DNA of 64,000 bases. It comes from Littorina saxatilis (Eukaryota > Mollusca > Gastropoda > Littorinimorpha > Littorinidae). The position numbers were made by a program, and so were the translations under genes. Within the stretch, counting starts at the first letter, position 1. Every line of letters starts with the position of its first letter. Shown piece after piece: positions 57,704-64,000 of this stretch. The notes under the pieces were generated by a model. It searched no databases. It saw only the letters and a program-made list of their open reading frames with translations, and was not told the DNA's origin. The stretch lies in NCBI RefSeq assembly GCF_037325665.1, contig NC_090247.1:23299093-23363092 (forward strand), written 5' to 3'.

Positions 57704-60700
57704 ATGAGGCTCATGTTTGTGTATGGGTTAGTCGTTTGTTTGACCTTCGTTAGTTTTCCCTTCGTTTTCTTGGATACGGATATCTCTTGGAGCTCTTGTG
57801 AAAACATGGCTACCGCCGCCACTACCGCTAATGATACTCGTACTACCACAACCTCTTCCAATGCCCCTGCTATGAATACACGTAGTCGTGGTGCGAACAC
57901 ATTGTTAGCGTCAGCATCCGGTGTGCAGCAAATGTGGGGTGCGTCTCCTGTACCTCTAACTGGGAAGACCCAAATGACTCCTCGGAGCGCTCGTTCGCCT
58001 TCATTAGCCATAAGGTTTCCCTCGCCGGGGAATGTTTCCGCGACCGCCACAGGACTAGGCGCTGGTCTTAGTCTGCCCGCCACACAGAATCCTGATCCCA
58101 TGGCCTTGTTCATAACGTACTTACAAGATAAGGATAGGAGAGAGAAGATAGAGCGGGATGAGCGAGAGAAAAGAGAAAAGGTAGAGCGCGACGAGAGAGA
58201 GACGAGAGAGAGGAAAGAAAAGAAAGACAGGGAAAAGAAGGAAATGGAAGAAAGGCTTGATAGAGAAGCTAGGGAAAGTGAGTGGCGCGAGAAGGACGCT
58301 ACAGAGCGTGTAGCCATGATAAAGACTATTGAGACTCTATCAGAAAGACAGACTTCTAGGTCACAGAGTAGCACCGGTACCATACCGATTCAAGTAAAGC
58401 CACTCAAAATGCCAGTCTTTGATGAAAAAGAAGATATTGACGTATATCTTCAGCAGTTTGAGCGCCTCGCTGCACTCCAGGGTTGGTCAGTTGAATCTAG
58501 AGCAACACGCTTAGCCACATTGCTAACTGGGAAAGCCCGCGAGGTGTATGTGAACCTTTCAGATGAAAAAGCGACAGACTATGAGAGTCTTAAGACGGCT
58601 CTTTTGGTGAGATACAAACTGACGGGTGAAACCTACCGCAGGCAGTTTAGAAGTGCACAAAAGGCAAGCACAGAGACATTTGATCAGTTCGTCACTCGCA
58701 CGCGTTTGCTTTTCCGTCGCTGGATCAAACTAGAGGGCAAAGAACAAACTTTTGAAGACATTGAAGACTTGATGCTTTACGAGCAGCTTCTCGCAACCGT
58801 GACGCCAGAACTAGGCTTGTTTTTGCGTGAACGTAAGCCCGAGTGTGTAGGGGCAGCAGCTATGCTGGCCGATCAGTTCGCTGATGCGCGACGTGCGTGC
58901 AAGGGTGACAAGTTTAAAAACAAGGACAAAAAGAAAGATGACTCCCCGGGCTCGGTCAAAGACGAGGGCAAATTCAAAAAAGAGAATCAGGGTGGTTCGA
59001 CGTTGAAATGTTACCACTGTCGTGGTCCCCACCCCTTCAGAAAATGTCCTCGCCTTCGTGGTGCTTTGGGTAAATCAGAAACCGCCGGGGTGACCGTGAC
59101 CGCAGATGACTCTGGTAGTACCGTCAAGCGTGATTCAAAACCAATGTACACGGCGTGTATTGAAGACAAGCCGGTCGTAGCTCTGCGTGACACTGGATGT
59201 AGCACAATTGTGGTGAGCGCAGAGTGGTTACCCCCGAATGTTCAAAAAGTAGGTGAGACTGAAGTCGTAGGGTATGACTCGTCTGTGCGTGTCCACCCTA
59301 TTGTTCTGGTGAACCTTGACACGCCGTTCTTTGTAGGTCAGGTCAGGGCAGTGTCGGTGGAAAATGCCATTTACCCCGTGATAATTGGAAACACCGTGAT
59401 TTTCGCCAATCACTCTGAGCGAACTGTACCGGTACTTCCTTCGCGTACTGTTGTCGCGCCGGTGCAGACGAGAGCCCAAGCTCAGCGTGAAGCTAAAGAG
59501 AAAACCCCGCTGCTGGTTTCTGAACCGGCCGGACCGAAATTGCGTTCCACTGATGTTGAGCGTTTGCAGCGTGAAGACGCCTCTTTGAACAAGTACTTTC
59601 AGCTCGCCGCGGAAAAGAAAGATGAAAACTCAAAGGTATCGTTCGAGGTCAGCAAAGGCCTGTTGTTTAGGAGATACGTAGACCCCGCCAGACGCGTATA
59701 CAAACAACTCGTGGTTCCTACCCCGCTTCGCGACAAAGTGATGACCGTAGCACATGATTCGCCCATGGCTGGGCACATGGGTACCAGACGTACCATTGAC
59801 AGGGTTTGGCAGGTTTTCTATTGGCCAGGTATTTGCTCTCACATCCGCCGTTTTTGTCGCTCTTGTGACAAGTGCCAACGCACAACACCAAAAGGAAACT
59901 TGCGGAAAGTTCCCCTGGGTCACATGCCCATCATTGACGAAGCATTTCGCCGCGTGGCCGTAGACATCGTCGGACCAATCATACCCATGTCAGCTCAGGG
60001 AAATCGGTTTATTTTGGTCATGGTAGACTTTGCCACCCGGTATCCGGAAGCCGTCCCGCTCCGGAACATTGACACGGTTTCAGTGGCCGAAGCACTCTGG
60101 CAGATGTGGACCAGAGTAGGAGTGCCTGAGGAAGTCCTCACAGACAGGGGCACGCAGTTCACCAGCGAGGTCATGGCGGAAGTGTACCGATTGCTTGGTA
60201 TTCGGGGTTTAACTACCTCGCCGTATCACGCGCAAGCAAATGGACTCTGTGAGCGTTTCAACGCGACCCTGAAATCGATGCTCAAAAAGCTCTGCCGCGA
60301 GCGACCCACTGACTGGGATCGTTACATTCCCTCCGCACTGTTTGCTTACCGGGAAGTACCCCAGGAATCGCTCAAATTCTCCCCATTTCAACTGCTTTAT
60401 GGTCGTACCGTCCGCGGACCGATGAACTTGCTGCGTGACCTGTGGACTCACAATGAACAGAACGAAGTCCGCCTCACATCTGAGTACGTGTTCGAACTCC
60501 GCAACAGAATCGCGGAAACGTGCGAGCTTGCCCACCAAAACCTAGCCAATGCGGCAGCCAGCCAGAGGGCGGTGTTCAATCGCAAAACTGTCGACCGCAC
60601 GTTCGAGCCAGGTGATGAAGTATTGCTGTTGTTACCTGAAAAACGGAACAAGCTCCAGGTGGCTTGGCAAGGTCCATACCCCGTGTTGGAACGCGTAGGA

Positions 60701-60823
60701 CAATGTGACTACCGCATCAGAGTAGGGGTAAAGCCCAAACTGTATCACGCAAATCTGCTGAAGGCCTACATGCATAGAGAGAAAGTAGGTGTGGCCGCCA
60801 TTGTCATGGAGGAAGATAGTTAG
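57704..60823 (+). CDS. gag-protease-integrase ORF of the Gypsy element
   Basis: 1039 codons. A charged, coiled-coil-like region (about residues 135-205, RERKEKKDREKKEMEERL type) precedes the gag core (TFDQFVTRTRLLFRRW). A CCHC knuckle CYHCRGPHPFRKC starts at 59009. The aspartic protease motif is ALRDTGCSTIVV near 59189. The integrase has an HHCC finger (HDSPMAGHMG...CRSCDKCQR, from 59754). Its core reads VAVDIVGPI (59956), VLTDRGTQFTSEV (near 60136) and ANGLCERFNATLK (near 60240), with the DDE residues apparent. It ends with a GPY/F-like AWQGPYPVLERVGQCDYRI. No chromodomain seen. Confidence 0.85.
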   Translation: MRLMFVYGLVVCLTFVSFPFVFLDTDISWSSCENMATAATTANDTRTTTTSSNAPAMNTRSRGANTLLASASGVQQMWGASPVPLTGKTQMTPRSARSPSLAIRFPSPGNVSATATGLGAGLSLPATQNPDPMALFITYLQDKDRREKIERDEREKREKVERDERETRERKEKKDREKKEMEERLDREARESEWREKDATERVAMIKTIETLSERQTSRSQSSTGTIPIQVKPLKMPVFDEKEDIDVYLQQFERLAALQGWSVESRATRLATLLTGKAREVYVNLSDEKATDYESLKTALLVRYKLTGETYRRQFRSAQKASTETFDQFVTRTRLLFRRWIKLEGKEQTFEDIEDLMLYEQLLATVTPELGLFLRERKPECVGAAAMLADQFADARRACKGDKFKNKDKKKDDSPGSVKDEGKFKKENQGGSTLKCYHCRGPHPFRKCPRLRGALGKSETAGVTVTADDSGSTVKRDSKPMYTACIEDKPVVALRDTGCSTIVVSAEWLPPNVQKVGETEVVGYDSSVRVHPIVLVNLDTPFFVGQVRAVSVENAIYPVIIGNTVIFANHSERTVPVLPSRTVVAPVQTRAQAQREAKEKTPLLVSEPAGPKLRSTDVERLQREDASLNKYFQLAAEKKDENSKVSFEVSKGLLFRRYVDPARRVYKQLVVPTPLRDKVMTVAHDSPMAGHMGTRRTIDRVWQVFYWPGICSHIRRFCRSCDKCQRTTPKGNLRKVPLGHMPIIDEAFRRVAVDIVGPIIPMSAQGNRFILVMVDFATRYPEAVPLRNIDTVSVAEALWQMWTRVGVPEEVLTDRGTQFTSEVMAEVYRLLGIRGLTTSPYHAQANGLCERFNATLKSMLKKLCRERPTDWDRYIPSALFAYREVPQESLKFSPFQLLYGRTVRGPMNLLRDLWTHNEQNEVRLTSEYVFELRNRIAETCELAHQNLANAAASQRAVFNRKTVDRTFEPGDEVLLLLPEKRNKLQVAWQGPYPVLERVGQCDYRIRVGVKPKLYHANLLKAYMHREKVGVAAIVMEEDS

Positions 60824-60883
60824 TCTGAGGACGATACACGTGTTGTTGAGTGCAAACCGGAGGTAGGCATCGCACTTCCCTCA

Positions 60884-62305
60884 TTGCAAGCTACTGAGTT
60901 CGCTAAGGATGTTCACGTTGCAGACACTTTGACAGATTCCCAGCGGGCTGACATGAGAAAGATGCTTCAGGAGCATTCTGGCATTTTCACAGACATCCCC
61001 TTGAGATGTAAAGCGGGTGAGTGCGAAATCGTGCTCGAGTCTGAAAAACCCGTCCGTGTGAAACAGTACCCGCTGCCTCATTCTCAGTCAGAATCGGTCC
61101 AAAGTGAAATCGACAGCATGCTAAAGCTGGGGGTGATAGAAAAAACATCGTCCCCATACTCTAGCCCCATCCTCTTGGTGAAGAAAAAAGATGGCACCAT
61201 GCGGTTCTGTGTCGACTTTAGGCAACTGAACAAACAAGTCCGCTTTGATGCAGAACCACTTCCTGACATAGACAGTCTATTCGCAAGCCTCACTCACGCC
61301 CAATACTTTACCAAGCTAGACCTTACAAAAGGCTACTGGCAGATTCCACTGAAGGAGTCTGACAAGTGCAAGACAAGCTTCTCGGCACCGTCCGGTCAGT
61401 ACCAATTTCGGACCATGCCATTTGGGTTAAAAACGGCTGGAGCGGTGTTCAGCCGAAGCATGAGGCAGATTCTCTCCCCTCTCGGCCTCCGCTGTGTTCA
61501 CAATTTCATGGATGACATACTGATTGCCACTCGTTCCTGGAGCCAGCACTTGGCTGCTTTGAGAGCCGTCCTGGAACGGCTGGTTGAAGTGAACATGGCC
61601 GCCAGGCCAAAGAAATGTTTTCTGGGTTTCAAGCAGATCAGTTTTCTGGGACACCAGGTGGGGAGTGGAAAAGTGTGGCCTGAAGAAGACAAAGTAGAAC
61701 GGGTGAAGAACGCAACCCGTCCAGAAAACAAACGTCAGTTGAGGGCATTTCTGGGTCTAGCTGGGTATTACCGCAGGTTTATCCCCAACTACGCCGCCGT
61801 GGCCTTGCCCTTGACCGACCTGACAAAGAAGAAAAGCCCTGAAAAGATCCCTTGGGATGATTCCTGTGAACGTGCATTCACCACTCTGAAGAACAGGTTA
61901 TCATCCTTTCCTGTAGTCCTCCTCCCAGATGACAAGCTTCCGTTCGTGCTTCGCACAGACGCATCCGGTACCGCTCTCGGCGCCGCCCTGTTGCAAGACC
62001 AGGGAAACGGGCTCCAACCCGTCGCGTATGCAAGCAAGAAGTTGAGTCCCGCGGAACGGAACTACTCAACGATTGAGCAAGAGTGCTTCGCTGTGGTGTA
62101 CAGCATTCGCAAGTTCTACCCTTACGTGTACGGCCGTCACTTTGTGGTAGAGACCGATCACCACCCGTTGCAGTTCCTCAATCGGATTCGACCAACCAGT
62201 CGGCGCTTGACTCATTGGGCGATGGAACTGCAGTCCCATTGCTTTGACGTGAGAAGCATCCCTGGGAAGGAAAATGTCGTGGCCGACTCCCTAAGTCGCA
62301 TGTAG
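60884..62305 (+). CDS. Reverse transcriptase-RNase H ORF of the Gypsy element
   Basis: 473 codons. The RT domain has SSPYSSPILLVKKKDGTMRF, CVDFRQLNKQ, YFTKLDLTKGYWQIPL, FRTMPFGLKTAGAVF and the catalytic FMDDILIAT (near 61506). The connection FLGLAGYYRRFIPNYA leads to RNase H with VLRTDASGTALGAALLQD (near 61950), YSTIEQECFAVVYSIRKFYP and ETDHHPLQFLN. It ends SIPGKENVVADSLSRM, close to the 3' LTR, so nothing is encoded after RNase H. Confidence 0.85.
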   Translation: MQATEFAKDVHVADTLTDSQRADMRKMLQEHSGIFTDIPLRCKAGECEIVLESEKPVRVKQYPLPHSQSESVQSEIDSMLKLGVIEKTSSPYSSPILLVKKKDGTMRFCVDFRQLNKQVRFDAEPLPDIDSLFASLTHAQYFTKLDLTKGYWQIPLKESDKCKTSFSAPSGQYQFRTMPFGLKTAGAVFSRSMRQILSPLGLRCVHNFMDDILIATRSWSQHLAALRAVLERLVEVNMAARPKKCFLGFKQISFLGHQVGSGKVWPEEDKVERVKNATRPENKRQLRAFLGLAGYYRRFIPNYAAVALPLTDLTKKKSPEKIPWDDSCERAFTTLKNRLSSFPVVLLPDDKLPFVLRTDASGTALGAALLQDQGNGLQPVAYASKKLSPAERNYSTIEQECFAVVYSIRKFYPYVYGRHFVVETDHHPLQFLNRIRPTSRRLTHWAMELQSHCFDVRSIPGKENVVADSLSRM

Positions 62306-62411
62306 ATACATATCAGTACTTTCGCCTTGTGTCAGACGGTATCCTCATGCGTTGGCCAATTTGTTCTGGATTTTAGAACAAAACCGGTGGTTTCGTCTTG
62401 AAAGGGGGGTT

Positions 62412-63801
62412 TGTCACGGACAACACACGAGGATATGCGTCTCCACTGTCTTTTTGCACTTTCAAGACGCTAGTGTATTACCGCGCGCTAATAAGACGCT
62501 AAGGGGAGACAACTAGAGGGAACGGAAGTAAAAGGACACACGTGAGGCAGACGTTCTTTTCACACTTGACTCGGTGACGAGAGGAGCTGAAGTTTTGTAT
62601 GGGAGGGTCGGCGAGCATTTGTTTGTCGCCTGGAAGACCTTATTCATCCTACTCGTAGGGCGGAGGGCTACCCTAGTAGCTTAGCTATCCCAAGGATTAG
62701 TTGTATCCTGTCTTCAGTTGTCACCGGTTTTTGTGTTGTTCATGAGCTGATGAGGTGAGACCACGTGTTCCATGTAAGTCATTCATAATTATGCTTGTAC
62801 CAAGGGAAAGTGTTCGCTGTCCCCTTTCTTTGTTACCCATTCTGTAGTGTGTGTAGTATGTAATATTTTCTTTAAAATGCTGCTTTTGTTGATGCAATTT
62901 ATGTAATTTTGCCGTTCATTGTTCTAAACATTTTCTCTGGTGCCCTTCGTTTTTCTGGAAGCTAAATGAAAGTGAAACATGCTGTTATAATTAGGACAGG
63001 GGTTTAATCTTTTATTTTGGGGCTGGCTGGCACAGAGAGAGAATGTTTAGAATAGGCATTTGTGACAAAACACTGAGAGTGAACTAGTATTGTTCCAGCT
63101 CTCATTTCCTTGCTTCGCTTCGCTTGGTTCTTCTTCTTTTCATCTCATCGTCATCGCACTTCGTCATATTCTCGTCTTGGGACTATGGGGCTTCACACCA
63201 AAAGGCGTAAAGCGGCTGAGCGTGCAGAATTGGGTCCCTGCGACTGACTACGTGGCATCAGGGACGCGCCTCCACGCGACTTTCCATGGGCCACGCCTGT
63301 TGTGAAACTGCAGTAACTTTGAGCGAACTCTGAAGACGGACTCTGGGTCACAATCTGCAGCTGAGTACTTTTCATTCTCTGCTCTGTAATAGCCACGCCC
63401 ATCAGCCCCTCTGTTCTATAACCTGCAATAGACATTTTTGATTGTTTTCTTGTGCGGCCAGTTTACAGGCATGTTGAGTGCCTTGAGGCCACAACTGGCA
63501 GTTATTTTCTTGTGTACAGAACTACAGACAATTCCTTGACGTTGTTAGACCGCTTCGGTGAAGTGCTCCGTCCGGTCCCAGCCTGTATAGATATCATTTA
63601 GTTTAGTCGCCATAGCAGAGATCCGCTGTCGTTAGTGTGTGAGTGTGTTATTAGGGTGCGTGAGCGTTATTTGTTGCGTGAGGTTGATTTACGGAAGTCT
63701 AGGTCGTATAACTGTTACATGTTTTTTGTTTATTTTTCTTAACTGAATAAACTTCTTGCCTATACACAAATTGTTATGCCTCTGGCGATGGATACGTGAC
63801 A
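62412..63801 (+). repeat. 3' LTR
   Basis: About 1390 bases, nearly identical to the 5' LTR. Confidence 0.95.
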
Positions 63802-64000
63802 CCGAGTCTTGGTTGACTGAGTCCTGGCTGACCGAGTCTTGGATGACCGAGTCCTGGCTGACCAAGTCTTGGCTGACCGAGTCCTGGCTGACCGAGTCTT
63901 GGCTAACCGAGTCCTGGCTGACCGAGTCCTGGCTGACCAAGTCCTGTGTGACCGAGTCTTGGCTGACCGAGTTTTGGCTGACCGAGTCTTGGTTGACCGA
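63802..64000. repeat. 15-bp coding minisatellite, right part
   Basis: Continuation of the array at 55950-56273 with the same 15-base unit (CTGGCTGACCGAGTC type). On the minus strand it stays open coding DSVSQ to the window edge, so the receptor stalk continues upstream outside the window. Confidence 0.9.

Larger units (their letters stand above)
56274..63801 (+). mobile_element. Gypsy-superfamily LTR retrotransposon, Gmr1-like order
   Basis: Whole-looking element of 7528 bases. LTRs 56274-57669 and 62412-63801 begin TGTCACGG and end CGTGACA; host duplication CCGAG at 56269-56273 and 63802-63806. A primer-binding-like TTGGGGGCCAAGCCGGG follows the left LTR and a polypurine AAAGGGGGGT precedes the right. 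Parts in order: gag, protease, integrase, then reverse transcriptase and RNase H. Integrase before reverse transcriptase is the order described for Gmr1-type elements, unlike standard Gypsy. The LTRs differ at about a dozen sites plus two small indels over about 1390 bases by eye, under 1% substitution, so the insertion is young. It sits in a coding minisatellite of the receptor gene, in opposite orientation to that gene. Confidence 0.9.

Noticed and set aside
57628-58383. 251-codon minus-strand ORF
   Set aside because: Antisense of the gag region of the retrotransposon; Ser/Leu richness comes from the complementary Lys/Glu/Arg codons.

Overview
The window reads as nuclear DNA from a mollusc, most likely a marine gastropod. 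The evidence is intron-split animal genes, tRNA-derived SINEs, L2-type and other LINEs, Tc1-like and MULE transposons, very abundant microsatellites, and a dispersed family with ACATTTAGTCAAG ends that I associate with snail genomes (from memory, unchecked). There are no bacterial-style operons, no rRNA and no CRISPR. Most of the window is repeats. Host coding sequence is limited to pieces of three or four genes. Many long ORFs are simple-repeat artefacts. || Layout. 0.5-4.9 kb: two fold-back elements, one with perfect 126-bp arms. 4.9-8.4 kb: five copies of the ACATTTAGTCAAG family in both orientations. 9.1-11.15 kb: a CT-rich satellite punctuated by TTTCTTAG. 13-21 kb: TIR elements with purine-rich interiors, a dispersed 15-mer (GTCCATCGTGTCACG), a Tc1 copy and a coding remnant. 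21.4-24.1 kb: a 5'-truncated L2/CR1-type LINE. 24.58-24.75 kb, minus strand: a Kunitz inhibitor exon. || 27.2-42.4 kb, plus strand: a six-exon model whose phases all agree (380 residues): signal peptide, PAN/Apple, S/T/D-rich linker, Sushi, galectin-like domain. Its introns hold a KRBA2/SCAND3-like element, two Tc1-type elements, a MULE remnant and SINEs. 43-45.2 kb: a TIR element. 46.7-53.2 kb: an old minus-strand LINE carrying five later insertions, several with readable target-site duplications. 53.36 kb to the right edge, minus strand: a family B-like seven-transmembrane receptor in at least two exons. Its N-terminal stalk is a 15-bp coding minisatellite, interrupted at 56274-63801 by a young, whole-looking LTR retrotransposon of the Gypsy superfamily whose integrase lies before the reverse transcriptase, the order known from Gmr1-type elements. 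|| The main finding is that both multi-exon host genes carry tandem repeats built from a splice junction. The receptor has about 15 copies of an exon end plus its 5' splice site. The galectin-like gene has five copies of its last 3' splice site plus the start of the last exon. Each repeat supplies an array of near-identical alternative splice sites. Both genes also have repeat-encoded linkers, and mobile elements sit in or next to their exons.
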